Shown: in pieces, positions 36,001 through 44,573 of the stretch
Numbering within the stretch: position 1 is the stretch's first letter
How the letters are laid out: every line of letters starts with the position of its first letter
Assembly (NCBI GenBank): GCA_039720395.1
Contig: CM077833.1
Span: 18,041,133-18,105,132 of the forward strand
Origin: Liquidambar formosana
Lineage: Eukaryota; Streptophyta; Magnoliopsida; Saxifragales; Altingiaceae
Reading direction: 5' to 3'
Length of the DNA: 64,000 nt
The notes under the pieces: model-generated
What the model saw: only the letters and a program-made list of their open reading frames with translations
Told to the model about the DNA's origin: nothing
Databases searched by the model: none
Position numbers and translations under genes: made by a program

Positions 36001-39000
36001 ATTGTTCCATAAGCTTGTCTAATTTTTCAATACTTCCCCTCCCCTTCTTCACATCTGTACTTCCACCTCACCACTTATTTCCATAGCACCCCCTTCTCAA
36101 CTACGATCCTCTATTGCCATTTACCTAGCAACACATGGTTCACTTTGATAAGTGGTCTTAAGCTCAAACCTCCCTTAGACTTAGTAGAGCAAACAATATC
36201 CCAACTAACCAAGTGGCGTTTCTGATCTTCCCCCTCTTCCCTCCCCTACCCAAAAGAAATCTCTTCGAATATTCTCTAACTATTTTATTAAAGACATAGG
36301 AATCCAAAATAAAGACGTAAAGTAGGTGGGGAGGCTGCCTAAGGTATTATTGATAAGAGGCAACTTACCCCTTTTAGAAATATAGATTTTCTTCCATCTG
36401 CTAAGTCATTCTCAAACCCACCATTGGTTTTCAAATTTCCTTGGCTCTAGAATAGGCCCTTAAAGGAAGGCCCAAGTAGGTTAAAGGAAGCGTCCCCTAC
36501 CACCTTCTAAGATTGAAATGACTTTCCATCTCCACCCCTACTCCCACTACAGTGATCTCACTTTTTGGAGGTTAAATTTCAAGCCTAACACCACTTTAAA
36601 GCATAGTAGAATTCCTTTTAAATATCTATGCTGCCCCTTGTTTGGATCACAAAAAATGAGTCATTTGCGTATAACAAGTGAAATATACTTCCCACATCCT
36701 GCCCACTTCCTAACATCCCAAAACCTTTAATAAGGTTTGCCTCTTCTGTTCTCTTCATCTATCTAACCTTCATGACATTGATGAAAAGAAGAAGGGATAG
36801 GGGATCTCCTTGCCTGGGACCTTTGGAGTTCCAAAAGAAACCTTAAGGGCACCCATTGACCATCATGGAAAAGGATGCGGTAGAGATACAAGACTCCATG
36901 CACTTCCTCCATTTCTCCCCAAAACCCATCCTTCTGAAGAAATAGAACAAGAACTTCCAATTCACATGTTTGTTAGCTTTTTCTAGGTCCAACTTACAAA
37001 TCGGGCTTGACCACCATGCAACCGAGAATCAATCATTCATTAGCAATCAACGTTGCATTAAGAATCTGTCTCCCACCTACAAAAGCATTTTGCCCCTATC
37101 CCATCACCTTCTCTACCACCTTTTTCAGCTTCTCTTCTAAAAACTTAGCAAGAATCTTCCATACACTCACTAAGCTAATTGGTTTGAAATTGTTAATATC
37201 AATTGCCTCATCCTTCTTAGGCACGAGAGTGACAATACACTTATCACGTCTTCCTTCATCAACTTCCAACACTTCTAGAAAAAGGCTAGAGTAAATCCAT
37301 CCAAGCCCGAGGCCTTATCACTGTTTAGACTACAAACTGCATAGCACCTCGTCCTTGTCCCACTGCCTCTTTAAACCCAGTAGCATCTTTAGTAATGGAT
37401 TCAAACTCCATCCTTTCCATTAACGGTCTTTGGGGAACCTCCGTAGTAAATAAGCTATCATAGAATCTGACAATCCCCTTAAGAATGTCCCTTTCCTCCT
37501 CCAAATCAACCTTGTTAATCTTGCAGCCTACTAATAAAGTTGTGGTGACTATGAGAGTTGGCCATCTTGTGAAAATAACTAGTGTTTGGGTTGCCTTCCC
37601 GAAGTCACAGTAATATGGATTTTTGCCTCCTCAAATCCCTCCACCTTAAGCAACATGTTCTCAAACCAAAAAAGACCCCTCTTGTGATCAATACGCTTTA
37701 CATCAAGCGAAATGGGAGAATGGTCCGAAAAGGTTTTGGGAAGGATCAACTAGATGACCCTTGGGAAACATTCCTCCCAACTGCTTAGTCTCTCAAAAGG
37801 AAACCAAACCACATTGAAATTCCCTGTGAGCTTATTCCTAACGAACTCCAACTCCTCCCAAAGAAACCTCCGATCAGATGCCAAATTAGGCCCATATACC
37901 CCAATGAAGGGTTGGAGGCCCCCTCCATGCCCCCCTTCACAGTTCCGTAGAAGACAGGAAATAGAAAACCTTGCCACTTTAACCTCCACTTCCGACAACA
38001 ACCGGAGGTCCCAAATAACCACAACCCCACCTGCCGAGTACCTCCCTCATGCTCGGAACCTCCCAACTGACAAACCTTGAGAGCATAAGTGTCAAGTGAT
38101 CTATACTCTCCATTTTCATTTCTTGAAGCACCACAAGATCCACCTTCTATTTCTTCAATACCGCTTTAGCCCCAAACCTCTTGGCCTGTCATTGAGCCCT
38201 CTCACATTACAGGAGACAGTACGCATCACTGATGAGAATTTGATATCTTCCTTCATTTCTTCCCTCCCCCCACCTCCACCCAGCCTCCATCCCTGCCTTA
38301 TTAATTCACTGTACATTCCAAGTTCTTAAGCTCCCTAGCCACCCTGTCCACTGGCCTAGACCCCCTCTGGATCAGAGAGTTCACTCTATCCTCCCACTTT
38401 CTCTCAATTTCCATAAATAGAGCCATGGTTTTCCTTTCCAAATCCTCATAAGACTCCCGCAGGAATTTGCTAAAATTCTTCATTATCCTTCCACATAATG
38501 GTGGTAGGCTTTAAATTTATCATCAGCTGGCTGTGTTTGAGATCAACTTTAAACTGAAATTAAGTTAAGATTTTAATTTTATTTCTTTGTTGCATTGTGT
38601 GTGTGGTAGTGGAATTTCCAATATCTGGGTTAAAGGAATTGTAGTTGGTTAATGGAATATATGATTGACTGCACAAACCACTTGGCTAGTTGGTAGTCAT
38701 AAGATCTGTGTGTGTGCATGCGTGCGTGTGCGTGTGAGCATATGTGGATGTGTATGCAGGCACTTGCTGTGTTTGATATTGTATCCCCCTACAATTCCCC
38801 ATTTCCAAATGAATGAGTTAATATTTCATTCACTACCGACTGACAAATTAGAAAGATGGTAGGTATAGAGCCCTTAGTAATGTGGCAATTAGCTTGGGGA
38901 GCATAAATTTTGATGTCTACATGAAACAGTGTTTGGCAGAAATCAAGTTTGCCTATGCTATCAGGGTAGACATTTGCGGATGCTACTTGCTGGCCAATCA

Positions 39001-39265
39001 CTACACAACTTTATACATGGCATATCTTTCAGCCGATGCAAACTTTCGAAGTTGTCTGTATGTAACTTTGATACTACGAAGCATGGAATGGTTTTAGTCC
39101 TATGGCTTTGCTTCCACATCTTTTAAACATTGAAGATTGTTCTTTGTAACTGCTCAAATTTTTATTGATTTTATAGTTGTTTAGTTTTTTTAGGAGGGAA
39201 TAATTTTCTGGTTGCTTTTTGATGCATTCTCATCATTTTCATCATCATCATCTTCTTCTTCTTCT

Positions 39266-39301
<36 letters not shown>

Positions 39302-41707
39302 GTGCGTGCACACCACACACATAATATTTTTGTTTTTTTACTTGGTGCATTTTTTAAAATATGTTTTTTGTTGTTTGGGGGGCAGGGGCTTCTGTAGGAC
39401 TTTAAAATAGTAATGCTGTGGATAATAATTAAAAAATGTAGTCAACATGTTGCATTAACTGTATTTGTTGTTGCAGGTGACTATTTGTCAAAAGTGTGGT
39501 GACAAAGGCTACTCAGTGGCTTTGATTTACTGTGACAAGTGTCAGGTTTCTGCTGAGCACCGGTAATTTGCATTATTAACCATTTTACATGTTTATACTA
39601 TCAGGCAACTGTTTATGCTGATCATTTGGACGCGCCATGGAAATGTAACCACAGTTCCTTTTCCATGGTGTTGAAGGTTGATATTTATCCTTTGGATTGG
39701 AGTTGGTAGAAAAGTTGTAAGCATTAACAAACCTGAAATTAAGGGATTGAAATGACATCACTCATTGAAATCCTACAATGAATTCTATGCGTGCACCAAA
39801 ATGGATGCATTTCAAATGCTATGAGAAACCCTTTTTCTGAACTCTGCAATTCTGTTTAAAACAAAATTCATCAACTTCATATTATGGTAGTTGCCAAACG
39901 TTTCCTTCATTTGCTACTGTAATTGACTCTTGTTTCTCTTATCTATATTCCCAGCTACTGCTTGGATATATTGCCAGAAACTTTCGATGAATACGTGACT
40001 TGGTTTTGTGAGGATTGTGTACCAAAGGTTGCAGAACCTACTCTTGAGAAAGCTTGCTCCATCCCATTGAGGAAAAGTGGCCGTTTTAAAGTAAAAGCTG
40101 TTCATGTAACCCAATCTAGAACAATAGTGAAGAAGAATAAAAGGACTCGATTAAGTGTGAAGAGAAAGAACATCACTGGGCCAGTGACCAAAACAAAGGT
40201 GCCGAGATGTGAAAGTAGCCCCTTGCTTCAACCTTGCAAGGCGCATTCCAGTGAGGATCGTGAAAAGGATCAGAAGCTTGGAAAACGGAGGAAATTGAAA
40301 TTGAGATATAGAGGCAAGCCCGATGATGAAGTTGAATATAGTAAATTCAATACTTTTCAAATAGCTAGTGGCAGCCTGTTAAATATCTCAGAAAATGAAC
40401 CCTCCCTTCAACCTTGCGAGGATAATTCCAGTGAGAATTGTGAAAAAGATCAGAAGCTTGGAAAACAGAGGAAATCAATACTGAGATATAGGGATAAGCC
40501 CGAGGATGAGGCTGAATCTACTAAATTCGATACTTTTCAAAGAGCTAGCGGCAACCCATCAAATATCTCTGCAAATGATCCCTCTCTTCAACCTTGCGAG
40601 GATCATTCCAGTGAGAATTGTGAAACTGATCAGAAGCTTGGAAAACAGAGGAAATCGATACTGAGATACAGGGGCAATTTTGATGATGAGGCTGAATCTA
40701 GTAAATTCAATACTTCTCAAAAGGCTAGTGGAGACCCATCAAACATCTCAGGACATGATAATTATGTCCATGCACAACCAATCATTGATCCAGTCTGGAG
40801 GCAAGATATTTTGGACATTTTTTGGTTGCAAATTTGGTACTTGCACATCTGATGCAGGAAATTAAGTTGTGTTTGGCTTTTGTCTCATTGTCAGGGGAAT
40901 TTTTAGTATCTGCAAGGAGAACTTTGGTGCTATTGATGGCCTTGTTGCCCATTTATCCAGCAAAGCATGCTTAAAAGTGTGCGAGGAGGCAAGATTGTTA
41001 CCAGAATTGCTTTGCCTGGATATGCTTCCAAGGTCTGATGTGTGGCCGAAAAGTTTTGGGAGGTCGGGTCCAGGGGATGACCATATTGGTCTTTATTTCT
41101 TTCCGGAAAATGAGAGGTCTTGGTTTAAACGATGTTACATCATCTTCGAATTCTTGTTTTTACAATTTAGTTCCTTAATGTTTCTTATATTTTACAGAGA
41201 TGAAAGGGTTTTTGACAACCTTGTGGAATACATGATTGACCAAGACCTTGCCATGAGAGCTGTGGCTGAAAATGCAGAACTCTTGGTTTTCACATCTATG
41301 CAACTGCCAATTGAATATTGGAGTGAGCCCACACGTTTATATGTTAAAAAAAAAATTTTCTTTTCTTATTGCATGTGTAAAATTAATTTAATGTTTTATT
41401 TGTGAAAATCAAAACCATTTGTTGAATTAATCAATTTGCAGGATTCAAGGCCAAGTTGTATTTGTGGGGGGTGTTCAGGGGAAAGCAAGCTTCTTCCCGT
41501 AAAGCAGAGGGTCGTGTTTTGGTTCGTAACAGTAGCAATGAGAGTGCTGTGCTTTTGAATTCTGCAAATGATGTGGGTTCTGGAGAGGGGAAAGTTCTCA
41601 CAAAAACCATGACCTGGGATAGACGGAGCCCGCTTAGTCCTTTAAGCAACAGTGGTAGTTACGGGTCTGTTTCAATGCGTTCTCCTTCCAGTTTCTCAAT
41701 GTCATGA
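23259..41707 (+). CDS. PHD-finger AIPP2/PAIPP2-like chromatin protein, six coding exons
   Basis: Coding exons: 23259-23261 (ATG only), 39477-39562, 39955-40800, 40895-41116, 41198-41322 and 41442-41707 (TGA at 41705-41707). They join in frame to 515 codons. The N-terminal PHD finger uses C5, C8, C20, C23, H29, C32, C48 and C51. Residues about 50-120 are basic. Three 60-residue repeats follow (about 120-299), then the AIPP2-like SPOC-type domain (about 312-432; VAHLSSKAC, DMLPRSDVWPKSF, GLYFFPENER, YLWGVFRGKQ) and a Ser-rich tail. In Arabidopsis, AIPP2 and PAIPP2 join the BAH protein AIPP3 and the phosphatase CPL2 in a complex that represses genes in H3K27me3 chromatin. This is a shorter relative and the same role is inference. 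Exon 1 is chosen because family members begin MVTVCQKCGD-like and ATG|GTAAGT is an ideal donor. Intron 3 uses a GC donor. Nothing is broken. Confidence 0.88.
23701..24216. mobile_element. MITE with inverted repeats of about 80 bp, interrupted by a SINE
   Basis: The left end GGGTAAATTATGAGAAAT and the complement of the right end TTTCTTGTAATTTACC match over about 80 bp, including the shared AAAAAATGGTTGCAAT block. Flanks ATTTTGCTTT and ATTTTCTTTC suggest a roughly 10-bp, diverged target duplication. Confidence 0.65.
23889..24113 (+). mobile_element. tRNA-derived SINE, family S1, copy a
   Basis: 225 bp. It has a pol III A box (TAGCCCAGTTCGTAGGG, 23914-23930), a B box (GGTTCGATCCC, 23968-23978), an unrelated body and a poly(A) tail. 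A perfect 14-bp target duplication ATGCTAAATGTATA lies at 23875-23888 and 24114-24127. Its host is a MITE. Copy b is at 32391. Confidence 0.9.
24230..24625 (-). mobile_element. L1 ORF2 fragment
   Basis: It resembles the minus-strand L1 segment near 36000-36180 (shared wording around CCATACTTCC, ACCACAAACATT and CCATTTGCC on the plus strand). It has no open frame. The following 24626-24968 contains TGTCCGACA-type repeats, probably another degraded DNA element. Confidence 0.4.
24974..25385 (-). repeat. 3' LTR of family R copy 1
   Basis: 412 bp. It matches the divided LTR at 27672-29939, and both LTRs of copy 2 at lower similarity. It contains CTATRTAAGGGCTCCAAT on the minus strand, a likely TATA region. 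Confidence 0.85.
25383..25880 (-). CDS. Family R internal reading frame of unknown function
   Basis: 165 codons if counted from the first ATG. It is acidic and rich in Glu/Val/Ile in the middle, then IDFLGIENFELTCDPNLIEF and a C-terminus NSNSRSSFSYPKES ending at the 3' LTR. Copy 2 has the same peptide (IDFLGVENFELTCD), though broken by stops. The end resembles the last residues of some Gypsy polyproteins, which may be its origin. No catalytic motif is visible. Conservation of the peptide in two copies suggests it is more than noise, but function is unknown. Confidence 0.4.
   Translation of the reverse strand: MLSLCLQLEYSCVANAIFVEIQEGLIESMAQEIVPFSEEFEVTEDLGMDLAPITNNLGVEEIVVEESQPEEIHLVDSVTCPSNLLEVQIIDFLGIENFELTCDPNLIEFFDKLQILCQIAHFEAEIFQQLKRLAYSKYLFIWTGRIKYLNPNSNSRSSFSYPKES
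25938..26054 (-). CDS. Family R short coiled-coil reading frame (38 codons)
   Basis: It starts MESPPWEILFKLIQDLFIEV and continues KQTNAKLDRLEQ in heptad-like spacing, ending TGA at 25938-25940. Copy 2 has a related stretch at about 34953-35020 (ESMMKLLHDMNAKLKQEK). It could be a remnant of a Gag-type N-terminus. Function is unknown. Confidence 0.3.
   Translation of the reverse strand: MESPPWEILFKLIQDLFIEVKQTNAKLDRLEQGYNSLI
26464..26597. repeat. 67-bp tandem duplication
   Basis: Units 26464-26530 and 26531-26597 differ at one position (GCTG versus GCCG), so the duplication is recent. It lies inside family R copy 1. Confidence 0.9.
26603..26692. repeat. GAA/GAGA-rich tract
   Basis: Purine-only tract of GAA, GAAGCA and GA units. 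Confidence 0.9.
27059..27095. repeat. (AC)18 microsatellite
   Basis: Uninterrupted AC repeat inside family R copy 1. Confidence 0.95.
27672..29939 (-). repeat. 5' LTR of family R copy 1, split by an insertion
   Basis: The LTR segments 27672-27848 and 29707-29939 add up to 410 bp, against 412 for its partner. CCAATTTTT occurs on both sides of the insertion (27840-27848 and 29698-29706), consistent with a 9-bp target duplication. Confidence 0.8.
27849..29697 (+). mobile_element. Insertion in the family R LTR: L1 tail plus an unclassified element
   Basis: 27849-27975 reads as an L1 3' end on the plus strand (GGCTTTTTGGCTTTTTAATT, ATCAAAAAAAA). From about 27976 a second element with related ends begins: left GGTCACTAAT and GAGACTTATTTAGCATTTAG, and right complement GGTGATTAGT and GAGACTTATTTAGCAATTAG. 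It holds poly(A) at 28348-28374 and AAATAGTAAA-type repeats at 29195-29335. No protein is recognised. Whether this is one or two insertions is unresolved. Confidence 0.5.
30479..30646 (+). mobile_element. Short 5'-truncated LINE tail inside L1-B
   Basis: About 168 bp ending in A25 (30622-30646). L1-B reverse-transcriptase sequence is broken at its left edge (SCLK) and resumes at AYDHV after the poly(A). It resembles a plant L1 3' end (TTTTTGATTAATACAATTG before the A tail). Confidence 0.65.
31039..31242 (+). mobile_element. tRNA-derived SINE, family S2
   Basis: It has an A box (TAGCTTGGTTGGCAAAGGAC, about 31052), a B box (GAGTTCAACTC, 31096-31106) and a poly(A) end. Imperfect target duplications ATATTTGAGTTTGTG (31023) and ATATTCGAGTGTTG (31243) flank it. 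L1-B continues on both sides. Its sequence differs from family S1. Confidence 0.8.
32574..32954 (+). repeat. 5' LTR of family R copy 2
   Basis: 381 bp, TGATG to CACCA. TATA-like CTATATATAGG at about 32751-32761. Confidence 0.85.
34105..34146. repeat. Poly(A) and (GA)n tract before the PDS5 segment
   Basis: A-rich tract (A20 around 34106-34125) then AAAGAAAG and (GA)n up to the PDS5 ATG. Confidence 0.9.
34147..34907 (+). pseudogene. PDS5: Captured N-terminal segment of PDS5 sister-chromatid cohesion gene
   Basis: It reads from an ATG at 34147 as the N-terminal HEAT-repeat part of plant PDS5: SLLDKLVYNLSKV, then SMQDALWSLKHALIAPKLL, RHQNADVRVSVALCIYEILR, ITAPIPLYSDEEMKEVFQII, MEAIMTMVLKESNDISKKLL, CADKLKPYLMEAVQSLG and DYAPIVASIC. 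About 250 codons are continuous with no intron, broken by TGA 34291-34293, TAG 34609-34611, a shift near 34620 and TAA 34785-34787. PDS5 regulates cohesin on chromatin; this copy cannot. It lies between the two LTRs of family R copy 2 and is absent from copy 1, so it is a captured cDNA or a retrogene inserted there. The family match is from memory of plant PDS5 sequences and is strong over its whole length. Confidence 0.8.
35112..35339 (+). pseudogene. Family R internal reading frame, copy 2
   Basis: 75 codons, acidic (IDIEVNFENSEVEESVVQES). After its stop the same protein continues as IDFLGVENFELTCD and so on, parallel to 25383-25880 of copy 1, with stops at about 35340, 35452 and later. Confidence 0.45.
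35573..35943 (+). repeat. 3' LTR of family R copy 2
   Basis: 371 bp, TGATA to CATCA, preceded by a short purine tract GAGAGAG. Confidence 0.85.
38521..39476. other. Intron sequence without recognised elements, with microsatellites
   Basis: TG/CG-rich alternating repeat at about 38708-38760 and (TCA)n(TTC)n(TC)n at 39232-39298. Otherwise AT-rich intron leading to the exon 2 acceptor. Confidence 0.7.
40226..40765 (+). repeat. Three tandem 180-bp repeats within exon 3 of the AIPP2-like gene
   Basis: Units begin CTTCAACCTTGC at 40226, 40406 and 40586, period exactly 180 bp, 60 codons each. Repeat landmarks are SLQPC, HSSE, KDQKLGK, LRYR, DDE and NIS. The units are still similar at DNA level, so the duplications are fairly recent. 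Confidence 0.92.
40801..40894 (+). other. GC-AG intron of the AIPP2-like gene
   Basis: The donor reads GGAG|GCAAGA and the acceptor TTGTCAG|GGGAATT. This junction gives the continuous family peptide VWRG. An alternative GT donor at 40839-40840 would also keep frame but inserts 13 residues foreign to the family. Confidence 0.7.
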
Positions 41708-42260
41708 TTTATTTCTCGGAATTTGTTTCTTTTCCTTTCCCCCAGACTTAATGGTTGTTTGGCCTGACAATGGTGAGAAATCAGGTGAGCATGAAGGGTA
41801 CACACAACAGGAATTTGAACACTGATAAACGTAGGGGAAAAATGGCGGTGAAACATGTATGGTGATGTTGTAACATGGAGAACCGTGGACGAGTTTTAAT
41901 ACATGCTGGCAATGCACGCTTATTGAAAACCCTGTTTATTAGCTTGCGCCGGAGGCTGAGGATATTGTACTTGCATCAGAAGCAGAGCAAACGGGAAGCT
42001 GCTCATTTTCGAGAACCAGCAAGCGTGTGTGCCACCATCTTCTTCCTCATTTTTGGGTTTGGGTTTGGGTTTGGGTTTAGCTCTTGTACATTTCTGTTTT
42101 TGGTCGTAGATAAGAAAAGCTCTTGTAGATTTTGAGTAGGCAGTCAAGAGAGTTTTGAGGGGCTGTATTTTTTGTTTTTTTTTGTTTTTGCATTTAGGCT
42201 TTTACAGAGGAGGCCAAAGGATGGAGCCTAGCAAATGAGAGTATTCTGTACATCTATAAA
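41708..42260 (+). other. 3' UTR region of the AIPP2-like gene
   Basis: It follows the stop and contains (GGGTTT)4 at 42055-42078 and T-rich tracts near 42170-42190. An AATATAAAAAATTTT stretch near 42258 is a plausible polyadenylation area. The end is not determinable. Confidence 0.45.
42055..42078 (+). other. (GGGTTT)4: predicted G-quadruplex
   Basis: Four perfect GGGTTT units on the coding strand, about 350 nt after the stop codon. They meet the usual G3+N1-7 rule for quadruplex formation. This is not the plant telomere unit TTTAGGG. Confidence 0.75.
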
Positions 42261-42297
42261 TATAAAAAATTTTAAAACATTTTGTGTGGTGCCCATA

Positions 42298-42414
42298 TAT
42301 ATATATATATATATATAAAATACATGGTGCTAATGGTCAAACAACTGCTTTTAGGAATATATATATATATATAATACATGGTGATAATGGTCAAACAACT
42401 ACTTTTAGGAATAT
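42298..42414. repeat. Tandem duplication of about 60 bp
   Basis: Two units, each an (AT)n run followed by ATACATGGTG.TAATGGTCAA and a shared 3' part ending TTTTAGGA. Confidence 0.85.
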
Positions 42415-42526
42415 CAAAATGTGACAGGAAATAAAACACTAGTAAGGAGATGAATATAGAATTGTAAATTATAATTTATTAATTGAAGGTACTAACAAAA
42501 AAATTTACTTGGGAGGAAAAGAAAAG

Positions 42527-42535
42527 AAAAAAAAA
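42527..42535 (-). terminator. RNA polymerase III terminator of tRNA-Pro
   Basis: A run of nine A on the plus strand, T9 on the transcribed sense, seven bases after the 3' end of the tRNA. Confidence 0.8.
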
Positions 42536-42542
42536 TATAAGG

Positions 42543-42613
42543 GGGCATTCCGAGAATTGAACTCGGGACCTCTCGCACCCTAAGCGAGAATCATACCACT
42601 AGACCAAATGCCC
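42543..42613 (-). tRNA. tRNA-Pro (anticodon AGG)
   Basis: The minus strand folds as a standard tRNA: acceptor stem GGGCATT paired with AATGCCC, anticodon stem CTCGC/GCGAG with loop TTAGGGT (anticodon AGG, plus-strand 42579-42581, reads proline codon CCU), T stem CCGAG/CTCGG with loop TTCAATT. No intron, no encoded CCA. It lacks SINE-type sequence around it, so it is a genuine single gene. Confidence 0.95.
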
Positions 42614-42720
42614 GTTTGGTAGCCTATAGTAGAATTTTTAATTATATCATATTTAGTTAATTTTTTTTAAAACACTGCTCCTCTGAGGAAAGGGTCTGCC
42701 CAAACAGTCGTGAAGCCTTT

Positions 42721-42771
42721 TTGTTGTGACGAATACGTGCGACGTTGAGGAACACGTATTCGTCACAACAA
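42721..42771. repeat. Perfect 19-bp inverted repeat with 13-nt loop
   Basis: Arms TTGTTGTGACGAATACGTG (42721-42739) and its exact complement (42753-42771) with a 13-nt spacer. It lies about 108 bp upstream of the tRNA-Pro gene. It could be a MITE remnant, a binding site or a hairpin RNA; no support for any one. Confidence 0.9.
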
Positions 42772-44079
42772 GCTATGCTCCCTATGAATCTACAATTAAT
42801 GTAGCCATTTTTGGATGGCTTATTTGGTCAATCATTATCAGACTTGAAAGAGTCCATTGGAACTGGCCCTAGCAGCCTGCAATAAGGTGGTTGCAGCAAT
42901 AAATACCATCATGAATTCACCAAAGACTCTATAAATTCTACAAATGCTTTCCGATAGCAAGATTGTCATATATTTATTATTATTGTTTCTAGATCATATG
43001 GTGAAGATAATTTGCTTCTATTTTTCTTAGGAAAAAATCCTTTTATGATGGTTCATTGTTAATTCCTTATAAAAACTTTTAAAATGATGAATATCAAGTC
43101 ACATGTTGGGCACGTGCTCTGCGTTCTTGAGTCGATAGACTGTCATACTAGTTTTGCTCACATGTGCGCACGCATGTGATCTCGAGTTAATCGACTCTCA
43201 TATTAGTTGGATTCTTTTCTTAAAGTCAAAACACCTGTAAACTACACAACTCCTTCTAGATTGCTCGAAAGCTTCGATAAACATTATTAGATTATTTCTA
43301 ATTCAATCAGGTTTAGGTCGTACCTATGAAAGTATAACTTTAAATTTTTCTACTTTTCTAATACAATTTAATATGGAAATCTTTCTATTTTAATCTTTCA
43401 TCGGCCAGGTTTTTCCTTACTTGACGCGTTTATATGTAACCACTCCCATATACTTTATACTATAAGATTAATTAAGTATCTGCTTTAAATTAAACAAGTG
43501 ACCAAGTATTTTATTGAATTTATTGACTTGGCGACCTGCAGAAGAAATGTGTGTCCATCAAACATCAGAATTCCAACAGTAACCCTCAATTTCCATTGGA
43601 TAATCCGACAACTTGGAGATTTTTGTCATCGTGTCTTTGGAAAAACAAAATATTGTTTGCCACATTAGTTGACTTAGTAAAATGAGTTAATACAACAAAA
43701 ATGGATTAAATTATAAAATTTTTGAGAAAATTAATCAATTTATGTATTTATTATAGTGCATCAAGCTCTTTAATGGCATTATATATAGATTAGGAGTTTG
43801 GGCCTTGCTGAGTTGAGTATTGAGCTATTGAGAAGCTATAGCTTTGTTGAATTTGGATTTAATTACAGAGAGTCAAAGCCAGAGCTTCATCCAGACTTGG
43901 CAACCCATGTTCAGGGTTGGTGGTTGGCCCTGACGGCCGACTTGAATGTTGCTCAGTTTTATCTTATTAAGCAATTAAGCTTGAAACTGAAGCTTTGAAC
44001 TTGGCTCAAATTGTTCATTTAAAGATATGATTTTAGTGCCTTATTTTTAGGCAAGTTTTTCATCATCATTTTAACATAA
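42772..44079. other. Gene-free AT-rich stretch
   Basis: No supported gene or element end. A 66-codon open frame at 43798-43998 has no recognisable motif. Confidence 0.5.
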
Positions 44080-44463
44080 CTAGATATAGCACACGTGCGT
44101 TGCACGTTAATATTTTCAAATAATATTAGTTATACAAAATAATAAATACATAAAGATTTTATATTTTTTCATAAAAGATAAAGTTTAAAGTTCAAAAGTA
44201 CATTTTTTTTTTTTTAATAATCAAAATTGTCAACGAAAGATTAAAAACTCTTTACATATACATTCAGTTTTTTTTTTCTTCATAAAATGGAATATTTAAA
44301 GAGTTTATATTCATATATATTATCATGCAACTTGATAGTTGTTTTAGAAAAAAGAATTTGAGTAAGAATCTAATTTTAATTTGTTAAGAGTTTGAGTTAA
44401 AATCTAACTTTCATTTGTTACCAAATGATAAGAATGTTTACTATGTATTTCAATTAAAGGAAG

Positions 44464-44514
<51 letters not shown>

Positions 44515-44573
44515 AGGATATATTGGTCGTTCAAAAGTTTTTATGAGATTTAGCATTTTATAGATAGTATAGA
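44080..44573 (-). mobile_element. Short non-autonomous Helitron
   Basis: On the minus strand it starts A|TCTATACTATC at 44573 and ends with a perfect 6-bp hairpin (ACGTGC, loop AAC, GCACGT) followed by CTAG|T at 44080. This gives TC at the 5' end, CTRR at the 3' end and insertion between A and T. It is 494 bp and includes a (TA)n microsatellite at 44466-44510. No RepHel protein. Confidence 0.75.

Larger units (their letters stand above)
31700..38520 (-). mobile_element. L1-type LINE (L1-C), near full ORF2, interrupted
   Basis: On the minus strand the endonuclease region comes first (about 37400-38500; GVYGPNLASDRRFLWEELE near 37850-37905), then reverse transcriptase (about 36000-37400), then the zf-RVT region (about 31930-32330; SVPSKVSFFLWIAMWGKCLT). 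Frames are broken throughout. A SINE plus LTR retrotransposon copy 2 (32391-35987) interrupts it. A C10-A29 tract lies at 32156-32194. Confidence 0.8.
23262..39476 (+). other. 16.2-kb first intron of the AIPP2-like gene, filled with mobile elements
   Basis: The donor GTAAGT comes directly after ATG, and the acceptor TTGTTGCAG precedes GTGACTATTTGTC. In order it contains a MULE-type MITE with a SINE inside, a minus-strand L1 fragment, LTR retrotransposon copy 1 (minus), a plus-strand L1 with an L1 tail and a second SINE inside, and a minus-strand L1 interrupted by a SINE that is itself interrupted by LTR retrotransposon copy 2. About 38520-39470 is plain AT-rich intron with microsatellites. 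No host exon was recognised within it. Confidence 0.75.

Noticed and set aside
40801..40855. Continuation of exon 3 through RQDILDIFWLQIWYLHI to a stop
   Set aside because: It would truncate the protein before its conserved SPOC-like domain. The GC-AG junction restores the family sequence.
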